The notes beneath the pieces are model-generated. The model was not told where the DNA came from and did no database searches. It saw nothing but the letters and a program-made list of their open reading frames with translations. Position numbers and translations under genes: made by a program. Shown piece after piece: positions 46,407 through 55,916 of a DNA stretch of 64,000 nucleotides; position 1 is the stretch's first letter, and the number at the start of each line of letters is the position of its first letter. The DNA is from Idiomarina rhizosphaerae (lineage in GTDB: Bacteria > Pseudomonadota > Gammaproteobacteria > Enterobacterales > Alteromonadaceae): the NCBI RefSeq assembly GCF_024159085.1, contig NZ_JAMZDE010000007.1:248001-312000 (forward strand). Direction: 5' to 3'.

Positions 46407-48302
46407 ATGCGTCACCGCACCCACATACGTGATCATGATTCCGAAGCGGCCGTTTTTGGGCGACGCGTGCTTGTTGCTATGGTGATTGTTGTTGCGGCCT
46501 TTATTGCTCTGGCGTCAAACATGTATCACCTGCAAGTGAGTGAACATAAAGAGCTTCAGACGCGCTCTAACGATAACCGAATAAAATTACTTCCTCTGGC
46601 GCCGAATCGGGGCTTAATCTATGACCGCAACGGTGTTTTATTAGCAGAAAACACACCAATTTACAGTCTGGATGTAACTCCGGAAGAAATCGATAACCTT
46701 GAGCAGACCCTAAGTCAACTTCAACAGTTACTCAACTTTCCTGACAGCACTATTGAGCGCTTCTATCGGAATCTAAAAAATCAACGACGTTTTAATAATG
46801 TGCCCTTACTCGACGAGTTGAATGAAAAGCAGCTGGCAGTTTTTGCTGCGCACCAACATAAATACCCAGGCATAAGTATCGAAGCTCGTTTGATACGAAA
46901 CTACCCTCACAAAGAATTATTAACACACGCAGTTGGCTATGTTGCCAAGATCAACCCAAGAGATGTCGAGAGTCTGCGCGAAAGTGGCGAACTACCTAAT
47001 TACGCCGCCAGTCGGACTATAGGAAAACTCGGTATAGAGAGATACTACGAAAAAGATCTTCATGGCGAAGTCGGCTATCAGAGCGTAGAGGTAAATAACC
47101 GGGGACGTGCAGTTAGGACACTGAGTATTGAAGCCCCTAAACCGGGTCAGGACATCGTCCTGGAGCTGGATCTTGAATTACAGCGAAAAGCTGCGGAATT
47201 ACTGAGTGAGCGACGCGGTTCTATCATATTAATGGATGCCACCACCGGTGGAATACTGGCTATGGTCAGCGCACCCAGCTACGATCCAAACTGGTTCGTC
47301 AATGGCATTTCGGTTAAGCAATATCAATCGTTATTGAACTCGACTCAGAGTCCGTTACTTAACCGCGTAACCCAAGGGGCTTACCCCCCTGCATCTACCA
47401 TTAAGCCTCAGATAGGTCTGCTTGGATTAGAGGATGGCACCATTGAAGAAGATACTCGCATATGGGATCCCGGCTGGTTTGAAATAAAAGGCGTTGACCG
47501 ACGCTACCGCGACTGGCTGGCCTGGGGACACGGCTGGGTCGATGTAGAAAGAGCCATTACTGAAAGCTGTGATACATTTTATTACGATCTAGCCCTTAAG
47601 CTCGGCGTTGATAAGATATCCAGTTTTATGACTGAGTTTGGTTTTGGCGAAAGAACAGGAATAGATATTCACGAAGAAGTCTCTGCACTAATGCCTTCTC
47701 GTGGTTGGAAGAGAGCTCGTTTTGGTCAGCCCTGGTATGCGGGCGAAACTCTCTCTGTCGGTATTGGTCAGAGTTACTGGACGGCAACGCCTATGCAACT
47801 GGCCGTTGCAACTGCCATGGTTGCAAATAAAGGTGAGCACCTTATTCCCCGGTTGCTTCGCGGCAAAATACAGGACGGTGTATTTGAAGAAGCTTTAATC
47901 GCTCACCGGGAAAAATTGACCTTATCCGATAGCAGTAACTGGGAAATTATCACTAGGGGAATGCGTAACGTCAATATGTCACCTAAAGGTACAGCGCATA
48001 GAGCTTTTAAAGACGCGCCCTACTCATCGGCAGGCAAAACCGGAACAGCTCAGGTCAGAAGCCTGGGACAGGAAGAGGAATATAATGCAGAAGATATTGC
48101 CGAGCGCTACCGCGATAATGCGATGTACGTGGGTTATGCTCCGGCAGACGACCCTGAAGTTGTTGTCGTAGTGGCAATAGAAAACTCTCTTGGGGGCGGT
48201 GGAAGTGTCGCGGCACCGGTAGCGAGAGAAATATTAGACGTCTGGCACGCCCGATTTAACAATGGCAACAAACAGCAGGAAAAAACAAATGCTGACAACT
48301 GA
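46407..48302 (+). CDS. mrdA: penicillin-binding protein 2 (MrdA)
   Basis: 631 aa. Membrane anchor at residues about 20-42, dimerisation/pedestal domain, and transpeptidase domain with the active Ser330 in YPPASTIKP, SCD (TESCDTF) as the second motif and KTGT in SAGKTGTAQV. It cross-links lateral-wall peptidoglycan with RodA, encoded next, for rod shape. Confidence 0.97.
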   Translation: MRHRTHIRDHDSEAAVFGRRVLVAMVIVVAAFIALASNMYHLQVSEHKELQTRSNDNRIKLLPLAPNRGLIYDRNGVLLAENTPIYSLDVTPEEIDNLEQTLSQLQQLLNFPDSTIERFYRNLKNQRRFNNVPLLDELNEKQLAVFAAHQHKYPGISIEARLIRNYPHKELLTHAVGYVAKINPRDVESLRESGELPNYAASRTIGKLGIERYYEKDLHGEVGYQSVEVNNRGRAVRTLSIEAPKPGQDIVLELDLELQRKAAELLSERRGSIILMDATTGGILAMVSAPSYDPNWFVNGISVKQYQSLLNSTQSPLLNRVTQGAYPPASTIKPQIGLLGLEDGTIEEDTRIWDPGWFEIKGVDRRYRDWLAWGHGWVDVERAITESCDTFYYDLALKLGVDKISSFMTEFGFGERTGIDIHEEVSALMPSRGWKRARFGQPWYAGETLSVGIGQSYWTATPMQLAVATAMVANKGEHLIPRLLRGKIQDGVFEEALIAHREKLTLSDSSNWEIITRGMRNVNMSPKGTAHRAFKDAPYSSAGKTGTAQVRSLGQEEEYNAEDIAERYRDNAMYVGYAPADDPEVVVVVAIENSLGGGGSVAAPVAREILDVWHARFNNGNKQQEKTNADN

Positions 48303-49407
48303 AGAACGTCAAAGAAGTCCTATTCTGAAGAAGTTACACATTGACGGGCCTCTGCTTATTCCTTTGATTGTACTCTCGGTTCTTAGTTTATTTGTTATTT
48401 ACAGCGCTGCTGGGCAGGACCTGGAAGTCGTAGAAAGACAGTCGATACGTATAGGGTTATCTTTTGTTGTGCTTTTTGTGGTTGCACAAATTCCGCCACG
48501 TGCGCTATCTCGCTTTGCCGTGCCAGCTTTCTGTGGCGGGGTTCTGCTTCTAGTGGCCGTACTTGTTTTTGGTGAAATGGGAAAAGGCGCTCAACGTTGG
48601 TTGGATATAGGCCCTTTAACCATACAGCCGTCAGAAATAATGAAACTTGCCATGCCCCTTATGCTGGCCTGGTATATGAATCAACACCCTATCCCGCCCT
48701 CCATTTATAGGCTGTTTGGCGCTTTAGTGCTGGTGATTATTCCAACATTACTCATTGCCCGCCAACCCGATTTAGGAACTTCACTGCTGGTTGCCTGCGC
48801 TGGACTTTTCGTTATATTTTTAGCGGGATTAAGCTGGAAGTTAGTTACCGCCGCAGCTATTGCTGCCGCAGCCTTTACCCCGGTACTCTGGTTTTATCTT
48901 ATGCACGACTACCAGCGTCAACGGGTGCTCACTTTTTTAAACCCTGAGCGTGATCCACTCGGTTCAGGCTACCACATTATTCAGTCAAAAATTGCCATCG
49001 GTTCAGGCGGCATTGATGGCAAAGGCTGGCTTCAGGGAACTCAGTCTCAACTGGAGTTTTTACCGGAGCGTCATACCGACTTTATTTTTTCTGTTTTTAG
49101 TGAAGAATTTGGCCTTACCGGAGTTATCCTTTTGCTTGCATTGTATGGCTTCATTATTTTACGAGGCCTAATTATTGCTCTGCAAACTCAGGATATCTTT
49201 TGTAAGTTATTAGCCGGTTCACTGACACTGACCTTCTTTGTTTATGTATTTGTAAATATTGGTATGGTTTCAGGACTATTGCCAGTGGTTGGGGTACCAT
49301 TACCTTTAATCAGTTATGGTGGCACGTCGATGGTGACACTTATGGCCGGCTTCGGCATGCTCATGTCCATTGCGACCCATCATCGCTTAGTTATGAAAAA
49401 TGGCTAA
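48289..49407 (+). CDS. mrdB: peptidoglycan glycosyltransferase RodA (MrdB)
   Basis: 372 aa from the ATG at 48289, with AGGA 8 bases upstream (E. coli 370); an in-frame ATG at 48262 would lengthen the overlap with mrdA from 14 to 41 bases. About ten membrane segments; SEDS motifs WLDIGPLTIQPSEIMKLAMP, RQPDLGTSLL, FLPERHTDFIFSVFSEEFG and PLPLISYGGTSM. It polymerises glycan strands with PBP2. Confidence 0.95.
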   Translation: MLTTEERQRSPILKKLHIDGPLLIPLIVLSVLSLFVIYSAAGQDLEVVERQSIRIGLSFVVLFVVAQIPPRALSRFAVPAFCGGVLLLVAVLVFGEMGKGAQRWLDIGPLTIQPSEIMKLAMPLMLAWYMNQHPIPPSIYRLFGALVLVIIPTLLIARQPDLGTSLLVACAGLFVIFLAGLSWKLVTAAAIAAAAFTPVLWFYLMHDYQRQRVLTFLNPERDPLGSGYHIIQSKIAIGSGGIDGKGWLQGTQSQLEFLPERHTDFIFSVFSEEFGLTGVILLLALYGFIILRGLIIALQTQDIFCKLLAGSLTLTFFVYVFVNIGMVSGLLPVVGVPLPLISYGGTSMVTLMAGFGMLMSIATHHRLVMKNG

Positions 49408-49424
49408 AAAAACAGGGAAACTTT

Positions 49425-50396
49425 ATGCGCACCTTATTAGGATTAGCGTTGCTAACCGCAACAAGCAGCTTACCTGCAAATGCTCAGGAGCAAAGCCCTG
49501 AGATTGAAAAGTTTATTCAGCAGCAGGTAGAACAGCACCAACTTGACGAAGAGCAAGTTCGCCAATGGCTATTGACTGCCCAGAAAAACGACGAGGTTCT
49601 TGAAGCCATTCAACGTCCATGGGAAGCCAAGCCCTGGTACCAATACTACCCTATTTTCTTAACTGAAAAACGCTTAGAAGCGGGCGTTAAGTTCTGGAAA
49701 AAACATAAAGAAACGCTGGAACGTGCAGAAGCTGAATACGGAGTACCTGCTCAAATCATAGTTGCAATCATTGGCGTCGAAACCTTTTACGGCAATTATA
49801 TGGGGAAATATTCCGTTCTGGATTCACTCTACACTTTAGGTTTCCATTATCCTCCTCGTTCAAATTTCTTCCGTTCCGAACTTAGCGAATTCTTTCAGTT
49901 AGCAACTGAAGAAGGTTGGGACGTAGCCGAAGCTAAAGGTTCCTACGCTGGCGCTATGGGTTTCGGTCAGTTTATTTCTTCCAGCTATCGGCATTACGCA
50001 GTCGACTTTGACAACGACGGACAGAGAGACATCCTGACGAATCCGGTCGATGCTATTGGTAGTGTGGCTAATTATTTTGCAGAACATAAATGGCAGCAAG
50101 GCCAACCCGTGGCACAGCCTCTTGGTAATGAACAAGACTGGAAAGCGTTAGTCAGCGACGGTATGAAACCCAATACCACGCGTTCCGAAATTAAGCGTAA
50201 AGGCTATGAGCTTCCGCAGCATCAGGCGGTTAATGATGACACCGAAGTTAGGGTATTTGAGTTTGAAACAAAAGACGCTTATGAATACTGGCTGGGATAC
50301 GACAACTTCTATGTCATTACCCGGTATAACCATAGTCCACTTTACGCGATGGCTGTCTACCAGTTTAGCGAGCAACTGAAAAATGAAATGCAGTAA
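49425..50396 (+). CDS. mltB: lytic murein transglycosylase MltB/SltB type
   Basis: 323 aa. Signal peptide ending LPANA (residue about 20) without a lipobox Cys, so the product is probably soluble in the periplasm, unlike lipid-anchored E. coli MltB. Catalytic Glu in IIGVETFYGNYMGKY; further family blocks YPPRSNFFRSELSEFF, SYAGAMGFGQFISSSYRHYA and DFDNDGQRDI. It cleaves glycan strands. Located between rodA and rlpA; overlaps rlpA by 14 bases. Confidence 0.92.
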   Translation: MRTLLGLALLTATSSLPANAQEQSPEIEKFIQQQVEQHQLDEEQVRQWLLTAQKNDEVLEAIQRPWEAKPWYQYYPIFLTEKRLEAGVKFWKKHKETLERAEAEYGVPAQIIVAIIGVETFYGNYMGKYSVLDSLYTLGFHYPPRSNFFRSELSEFFQLATEEGWDVAEAKGSYAGAMGFGQFISSSYRHYAVDFDNDGQRDILTNPVDAIGSVANYFAEHKWQQGQPVAQPLGNEQDWKALVSDGMKPNTTRSEIKRKGYELPQHQAVNDDTEVRVFEFETKDAYEYWLGYDNFYVITRYNHSPLYAMAVYQFSEQLKNEMQ

Positions 50397-51210
50397 TTTA
50401 TCAACCATAATGCTGAGCGTGTTTTTGCTCAGTAGTTGCTCCAGCGGTCCCTCCGGCCGATACTCTCAGCATGAAGACAGTGCTCCGACTCGTTTACCTA
50501 CTGAGTCGGAGTTACGCAGTGCCGTTCCCGTACATGAGCCTATCAGTCCTCAGGGTAATCGGGACTATCGGGTACTAGGCAATGACTATAAGGTAATGGA
50601 CAGTGCGGTAGGGTATGTCGAGGAAGGTTATGCCTCCTGGTATGGTAATAAATTTCACGGACATCTGACTTCGAATGGTGAATATTATGATATGTACAGT
50701 ATGTCAGCGGCTCATACTCGGTTACCTCTGCCTACTTATGTAAAAGTCACTAACTTGAACAACGACCGTACCGTTACTGTTAGGGTAAATGATCGCGGAC
50801 CATTCCATCCTGAACGTATTATCGACTTGTCATTTGCGGCAGCTTATAAGTTGGGTATGCTGGATAGTGGTACAGCCCCGGTTAGGGTTGAAGCCATTAA
50901 TTTAAAGACTCCAATGCGAGTCGAAGAGCAATCTGCCCCGAGAAGCCAATCGAATTATCATATTCAATTGGTTGCTTCATCAAATATTAACCGTTTATCG
51001 CAGTTAAAACACAACCTACCGCCCAAGTTCCAGGAAATTGCAACTACTGAGAAAACGGATGGTCTACATAAATTAATGCTGGGTCCGGTTTCAGAAGAGC
51101 AAAGCTACGACTTACTCGAGCAAATACGATCTTCCGGATACCCTAAAGCTTTTCGCGTAAAGGCGGCGCAAAGTCAGACGGATACTCCTGACGCTGTGCA
51201 ACAAAACTGA
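50383..51210 (+). CDS. rlpA: septal-ring/murein lipoprotein RlpA
   Basis: 275 aa. Lipoprotein signal with lipobox LSSC (Cys about residue 19). Double-psi beta-barrel domain (residues about 80-165; GYASWYGNKFHGHLTSNGE, VRVNDRGPFHPERIIDLS) with the Asp and His of the lytic transglycosylase fold, then a C-terminal SPOR domain (about 190-265) for binding denuded glycan. It acts on septal peptidoglycan. Confidence 0.93.
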   Translation: MKCSNLSTIMLSVFLLSSCSSGPSGRYSQHEDSAPTRLPTESELRSAVPVHEPISPQGNRDYRVLGNDYKVMDSAVGYVEEGYASWYGNKFHGHLTSNGEYYDMYSMSAAHTRLPLPTYVKVTNLNNDRTVTVRVNDRGPFHPERIIDLSFAAAYKLGMLDSGTAPVRVEAINLKTPMRVEEQSAPRSQSNYHIQLVASSNINRLSQLKHNLPPKFQEIATTEKTDGLHKLMLGPVSEEQSYDLLEQIRSSGYPKAFRVKAAQSQTDTPDAVQQN

Positions 51211-51216
51211 TATAAT
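51188..51216 (+). promoter_or_regulatory. promoter of dacA
   Basis: CTGACG (51188-51193), 17-base spacer, consensus TATAAT (51211-51216) right after the rlpA stop. Predicted leader of about 50 bases to the dacA ATG. Confidence 0.6.
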
Positions 51217-51272
51217 TCGGCCTCTTTACGCATTTGATTCACTTTTTGACCGATAAGATAAAGATAATCCCA

Positions 51273-52430
51273 ATGAAAAAAATTTGTCACCTTTTTACCG
51301 CCGTAACCCTATTATTCAGCTCAGCAAGCTTCGCCGCTCAATCATTAGTTCCCGATGCGCCGTCGGTTAATGCGAAAGCCTATATCCTTATCGATCACAC
51401 TACTGGCAAAGTGTTAGCAGAAAATAATTCCAATGAAAGTCTGCCTCCGGCCAGCCTGACCAAAATGATGACCAGCTATATTATTGGTAAAGAAATGCTA
51501 GCTGGACGCATTAGCGAGAAGGATATTGTTACTGTCAGCGAAAATGCCTGGGCCAAAAATTTCCCTGAATCATCCAAAATGTTTATCGAAGTTGGCAAAG
51601 AGGTCAGTGTTAAAGACCTAAACCGTGGCATTATTATTTCCTCTGGTAACGACGCCTGTGTCGCAATGGCTGAACATATTGCAGGAAGCGAAGACGCTTT
51701 CGCCGGCTTAATGAACAATTATGCTGAACAAATAGGCATGGAAGACAGTCATTTTGCAAACAGTCACGGTCTGCCTGATTCAGAGCAATACGTCTCCGCT
51801 CGTGATATGGCCACGTTAGCAAGTGCTTTAATAAATGAGACTCCTGAAGAATATAAACTCTACGCAGAAAAATCTTTTACCTACAATAATATCAAGCAAT
51901 ACAATCGCAACTCATTGCTATGGGATCGGAGTTTGAATGTCGATGGCATTAAAACCGGCCATACTAATGAAGCGGGTTATAGTCTGGTTTCTTCGGCAGT
52001 TGAAGATGGAACCCGATTAATTGCTGTGGTTATGGGTACTAACAGTGAACAAGCGCGTAAAGTTGAAAGTAAAAAACTACTTAATTACGGGTTCCGTTAT
52101 TTCGAAACCGTCAAAGCGTACTCTGCCGGTGAAAGCTTCATTTCCCAACGTATCTGGGGTGGTGATTTAGATGAAGTCGAGCTGGGCATTAGTGAAGATG
52201 TCGTTATTACCTTACCTAAAGGTCAACGTGATAAATTAAAAGCTAACTTTGAGCTTGATGAGCAGCTACAGGCACCGCTTTCCAAAGGTCAACACGTAGG
52301 CACAGTTTACCTTCAGCTAAACGGCGAAGATGTTGCTTCGTTTCCGCTAGTAACTCTGCAAACGGTCGAAGAAGGTGGGTTCTTCAAGAAAATGATGGAC
52401 TATATAAAACAGCAGTTTACCGAAGAATAA
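51273..52430 (+). CDS. dacA: D-alanyl-D-alanine carboxypeptidase PBP5 (DacA)
   Basis: 385 aa from the ATG at 51273; an in-frame start 39 bases earlier would precede the signal peptide with an unneeded extension. Signal peptide ends ASFA. Motifs PASLTKMM (SxxK), SSGNDACVAMAEH (SGN) and GIKTGHTNEAG (KTG). C-terminal beta domain and an amphipathic tail (FFKKMMDYIKQQF) that anchors it to the inner membrane. It trims pentapeptides. Confidence 0.97.
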   Translation: MKKICHLFTAVTLLFSSASFAAQSLVPDAPSVNAKAYILIDHTTGKVLAENNSNESLPPASLTKMMTSYIIGKEMLAGRISEKDIVTVSENAWAKNFPESSKMFIEVGKEVSVKDLNRGIIISSGNDACVAMAEHIAGSEDAFAGLMNNYAEQIGMEDSHFANSHGLPDSEQYVSARDMATLASALINETPEEYKLYAEKSFTYNNIKQYNRNSLLWDRSLNVDGIKTGHTNEAGYSLVSSAVEDGTRLIAVVMGTNSEQARKVESKKLLNYGFRYFETVKAYSAGESFISQRIWGGDLDEVELGISEDVVITLPKGQRDKLKANFELDEQLQAPLSKGQHVGTVYLQLNGEDVASFPLVTLQTVEEGGFFKKMMDYIKQQFTEE

Positions 52431-52442
52431 AGGTTTAGATAG

Positions 52443-52709
52443 ATGCAAAAAACTCGTTTTGACGAACTGGTCGACTTTCCCTGTCACTTTACTTTTAAAG
52501 TGATGGGGGTTGCTAGTGAAAGCCTTCCTGACCAGGTCGTAGAAGTTTTACAAGAGCATGCTCCGGGCGACTACAGTCCTTCTGTAAAGCCCAGCAGCAA
52601 AGGTAACTACCATTCAATTTCTGTTGCTGTGCGTGTTGAAAGCCAGCAGCATATCGAAATACTGTATCGTTCACTGTCAGATATCGAGGACGTTCGCTAC
52701 GTTCTGTAG
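52443..52709 (+). CDS. ybeD: DUF493 regulatory protein YbeD
   Basis: 88 aa. [20 protein letters not shown] and [15 protein letters not shown] are the family hallmarks; small ACT-like ferredoxin fold. Conserved between dacA and lipB. Function still unclear in the family. Confidence 0.93.
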   Translation: MQKTRFDELVDFPCHFTFKVMGVASESLPDQVVEVLQEHAPGDYSPSVKPSSKGNYHSISVAVRVESQQHIEILYRSLSDIEDVRYVL

Positions 52710-52741
52710 TCATAGGGCTAGCCGTTATTGCTGACAAACGT

Positions 52742-52747
52742 TATAAT
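52742..52747 (+). promoter_or_regulatory. candidate -10 element for lipB (possible leaderless start)
   Basis: Consensus TATAAT, six bases before the lipB ATG at 52754, so transcription would begin at or next to the A of the ATG. No convincing -35 at 17 bases, and no Shine-Dalgarno precedes the ATG. Confidence 0.35.
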
Positions 52748-52753
52748 GACGGC

Positions 52754-53419
52754 ATGAACGATACCCTAATTATCCGTGAATTGGGCAGGCAGCCATACGA
52801 ACCCGTATGGCATGCTATGCAGGAATTCACTGACCAACGCGACGAACAGACTGCCGACGAACTGTGGGTGGTAGAGCACGATCCTGTCTTCACTCAAGGA
52901 CAAGCTGGTAAAGCTGAGCATATCCTCGCTCCGGGTGATATTCCGGTTATTCAGGTTGACAGAGGCGGGCAGGTTACCTATCACGGTCCAGGTCAGCTCG
53001 TTATCTATTTTCTTCTTAATATCCGTCGTCTTAATTATGGTGTCCGTCAGCTGGTTAATCACATTGAAAACACCGTAATTGAAACCCTTTCCGACTACGA
53101 AATTGATGCCAAAGCGCGTCGAGATGCCCCAGGAGTTTATGTCGATGCAGATAAAATCTGCTCTCTGGGACTGCGTATTCGTAAAGGCTGTTCTTTCCAC
53201 GGATTGGCGTTGAACGTCAATATGGATATGGAACCTTTTTCCCGAATAAACCCTTGTGGCCTTTCGGGCATAAAAATGATTCAAACTAAGGATCTCAATG
53301 GTCCTGATAGCTTTAGTGAAGCAGCTGATGCAGTGATAAAACACTTTACCAGCTCTCTTTCCTACAGCAACATTCTTCAACAAACGGGACTCGCTCAAGA
53401 TTATGTCAAAGCCAGTTAG
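52754..53419 (+). CDS. lipB: octanoyltransferase LipB
   Basis: 221 aa. [32 protein letters not shown] and the active-site region [20 protein letters not shown] (catalytic Cys) with Lys in [16 protein letters not shown]. It transfers octanoyl from acyl carrier protein to lipoyl domains. The start matches conserved family length. Overlaps lipA by 17 bases. Confidence 0.96.
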   Translation: MNDTLIIRELGRQPYEPVWHAMQEFTDQRDEQTADELWVVEHDPVFTQGQAGKAEHILAPGDIPVIQVDRGGQVTYHGPGQLVIYFLLNIRRLNYGVRQLVNHIENTVIETLSDYEIDAKARRDAPGVYVDADKICSLGLRIRKGCSFHGLALNVNMDMEPFSRINPCGLSGIKMIQTKDLNGPDSFSEAADAVIKHFTSSLSYSNILQQTGLAQDYVKAS

Positions 53420-54371
53420 AGTTGAACCTGGTGTCAAAATGCGTGACGCCGATAAAATGGCACTGATACCAGTACAAATTATTCCTACCGAACGCGACCA
53501 GATGTTGCGTAAGCCCTCGTGGCTGAAGGTTAAGTTACCTTCTTCAACTGAGCGTATTGATGAAATTAAGCAAGCAATGCGCAGCCATGGTCTGCACTCT
53601 GTTTGTGAGGAAGCATCCTGTCCAAATTTACCGGAATGTTTTAATCACGGTACAGCCAGTTTCATGATTCTGGGCGACATTTGTACACGTCGTTGCCCAT
53701 TCTGTGACGTTGCTCACGGTCGCCCTCTTCCTCCCGATCCGGAAGAAGCTGAAAAGCTGGGCAAAACCATCCGCGACATGAAAGTGAAGTATGTCGTAAT
53801 TACGTCGGTTGATCGCGATGATTTACGCGACGGCGGTGCTCAACATTTTGCGGACTGTATTCGTGAAATTCGTAAGCACAGTGAGAACAACATTCAGGTA
53901 GAAGTGCTGGTACCGGATTTTCGTGGTCGTATGCAGGTTGCGCTCGATATTCTGAAAGGTGAAGCGCCTGACGTCTTTAACCACAACCTTGAGACTGTGC
54001 CTCGCCTCTATAAAGCGGCCCGTCCCGGTGCAAATTACCAGTGGTCTTTAGACTTGCTGCAAAAGTACAAGGAAGCGCGTCCGGATATCCGTACCAAGTC
54101 GGGACTTATGGTCGGTCTTGGCGAAACCAAAGAAGAAATACTGGAAGTCATGAAAGATCTTCGTGCGCACGATGTCGACATGTTAACTATCGGACAGTAT
54201 TTGCAGCCTAGCCGCCATCATATTCCGGTAGCGCGCTACGTGCATCCTGACGAATTTGAAGAACTGCGTGTTGCTGGTGTTGAAATGGGCTTTAGCCACA
54301 TTGCCAGTGGACCACTAGTTCGCTCGTCTTATCATGCTGACTTACAGGCTGCAGGCGAAACCGTACGTTAA
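53403..54371 (+). CDS. lipA: lipoyl synthase LipA
   Basis: 322 aa (E. coli 321). Auxiliary cluster cysteines in [15 protein letters not shown], radical SAM cluster [10 protein letters not shown] (CX3CX2C) and C-terminal LVRSSYHAD with the Ser ligand. It inserts two sulfur atoms into octanoyl groups. Coupled to lipB. Confidence 0.98.
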   Translation: MSKPVRVEPGVKMRDADKMALIPVQIIPTERDQMLRKPSWLKVKLPSSTERIDEIKQAMRSHGLHSVCEEASCPNLPECFNHGTASFMILGDICTRRCPFCDVAHGRPLPPDPEEAEKLGKTIRDMKVKYVVITSVDRDDLRDGGAQHFADCIREIRKHSENNIQVEVLVPDFRGRMQVALDILKGEAPDVFNHNLETVPRLYKAARPGANYQWSLDLLQKYKEARPDIRTKSGLMVGLGETKEEILEVMKDLRAHDVDMLTIGQYLQPSRHHIPVARYVHPDEFEELRVAGVEMGFSHIASGPLVRSSYHADLQAAGETVR

Positions 54372-54381
54372 TTAGGGAAGA

Positions 54382-54780
54382 ATGACCATGAGCCTTTTAC
54401 TGTGGTGTTTACTCATTGCCGGAGTCTTACCAATTTTGGCTAAGGCACCAGTGGTTTACTTTCAGAACCGGGATAACGGTTATGACAATAAACACCCCAG
54501 AGCTCAACAGCAACGGTTACTTGGGCGTGGAGCCCGAGCCGTTGCCGGTCACTATAATGCCTATGAAGCTTTCCCGTTATTTGCTGCGGCTGTATTGGCG
54601 GCCTTAGCAACTTCTCAGGTCACCGACCGAATTGAATTTTTAAGTATTTCTTTTATTGTGCTTAGAGTGCTCTACCACATTGCTTATTTAGGCAACTACG
54701 ACAAGCTTCGTTCACTTATTTGGTTTCTGGCAACACTTTGCCCAGTGTTAATTCTGGCGCAAGTCGCTATTAGCGTCTAA
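54382..54780 (+). CDS. MAPEG-family membrane protein
   Basis: 132 aa with four membrane segments. Family features: NKHPRAQQQRLLGRGARAVAGHYNAYEAFPLFAAA and the C-terminal RVLYHIAYLGNYDKLRSLIW. MAPEG proteins are glutathione-related membrane enzymes; the bacterial function is unclear. 10 bases after lipA and convergent with the next gene, so it may ride on the lipA transcript. Confidence 0.85.
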   Translation: MTMSLLLWCLLIAGVLPILAKAPVVYFQNRDNGYDNKHPRAQQQRLLGRGARAVAGHYNAYEAFPLFAAAVLAALATSQVTDRIEFLSISFIVLRVLYHIAYLGNYDKLRSLIWFLATLCPVLILAQVAISV

Positions 54781-54789
54781 ATCAAAGTA

Positions 54790-55905
54790 TCAATTTTTGC
54801 GTTTCAGCAATCTTAAGTAGAGTTCGGGCCATATTTGGGTGTCATGCTGCTCCATGGCGGTTCTAATATTAACTGGACGCCATGCTTGCCTGTCATCTAC
54901 AGAATTACAGGTATCCGCTTTAAAAAGGCCGACAATAGCGTCCTCCGGGCTTCCTAAACGCCACTTCCCTTGCTTCTTAATCGCAATATCTTGCCAGGAC
55001 CTGAGTTCATCTTTCCACGGCAGGCTTTTATAAATCGCTTTAACCTGCTGCGCCGCATAATCGTTATGAGCTTCAGTTACAATAATATTCAGGCTGTCAT
55101 GATCGTAATAGCCATAGCAAAACTTCTGGGCGAGTACTTCCGACATTTCGTACTCATCAGCAAACCCAACCCAGTGTCCCAGCTCATGTTGAATAACTGC
55201 TTCTGAACTGTCAGCAGTTAAAGTCAATGTCTGACTATTGGCACTGGCAATACCCTCTTCGGCTAATAGCACTTGCTTATCAAATTGCTGTTCGGAATGA
55301 CAATTTGCACGTTTTCTCTGCGTATCGGTTACACAAGATAAGTTTTCATCCAAAGTATAGCTAACGCACCAATTCTGAGTATCAAAAGGTGCATTTTGTA
55401 CTGCGGACAAAAAGTTAAGATAGCGTAGCTTTTCGCCGGAGTCAGCAGCAACAACATTAATTTCCATATTGCATTGCGCGCTTGGCTTATAGCGTTCAAT
55501 CAGCCCAAACTGACTCTGCAACCAAGAGTCTTTCGAGTTTACCCAGCGATGCATCCATTCGTGCATAGAAATGTTTTGATCGGCTAGCTCAGCGGTAGCC
55601 ACTTGCCTTTGAGCCTCTGGGTCGCCAGCATCAGCGGCCAGTTCAAGCCAGACGGCATTTGCTCCTGGAAATTCGTTGATTAAGCTTTCTATGGCTGGAA
55701 AATAATGCTGCTTTGCCGACCGCTGCCACCAATAATAAGCAGCGGTACGATTATTAAGTTTCCAGTGGTGATTTGCCAGTTGGTGTTGCGCTTTCGTATT
55801 ACCCTGATGTGCTAACCAGCTCCTTTCTTGTTGTTGGTTATAAATCTGATGAGACCACCCACTTAGAGCAAGTAAAAACAACACAATTAAGAGCCTGACT
55901 TTCAC
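54790..55905 (-). CDS. secreted/anchored metzincin-like zinc protease with Sel1-like N-terminal repeats
   Basis: 371 aa. N-terminal hydrophobic segment (residues 3-16) is a signal anchor or signal peptide. Residues about 30-110 resemble Sel1/TPR-like helical repeats (GNTKAQHQLANHHWKLNNRTAAYYWWQRSAKQ is too long to be chance; later LAADAGDPEAQRQVA). Zinc motif HELGHWVGFADEY at 240-252: His240, Glu241, His244 and Asp250 fit HExxHxxGxxD, and DEY matches M64-like peptidases. Six or more cysteines suggest disulfides, so it is extracytoplasmic. Substrate unknown. Same strand as nlpI, 11 bases after its stop. Confidence 0.7.
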   Translation of the reverse strand: MKVRLLIVLFLLALSGWSHQIYNQQQERSWLAHQGNTKAQHQLANHHWKLNNRTAAYYWWQRSAKQHYFPAIESLINEFPGANAVWLELAADAGDPEAQRQVATAELADQNISMHEWMHRWVNSKDSWLQSQFGLIERYKPSAQCNMEINVVAADSGEKLRYLNFLSAVQNAPFDTQNWCVSYTLDENLSCVTDTQRKRANCHSEQQFDKQVLLAEEGIASANSQTLTLTADSSEAVIQHELGHWVGFADEYEMSEVLAQKFCYGYYDHDSLNIIVTEAHNDYAAQQVKAIYKSLPWKDELRSWQDIAIKKQGKWRLGSPEDAIVGLFKADTCNSVDDRQAWRPVNIRTAMEQHDTQIWPELYLRLLKRKN

Positions 55906-55916
55906 TCCTTTTCTCT

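Noticed and set aside
52766-53437. 223-codon open frame antisense to lipB
   Set aside because: Mirror of the conserved lipB frame; no ribosome site, no family resemblance.
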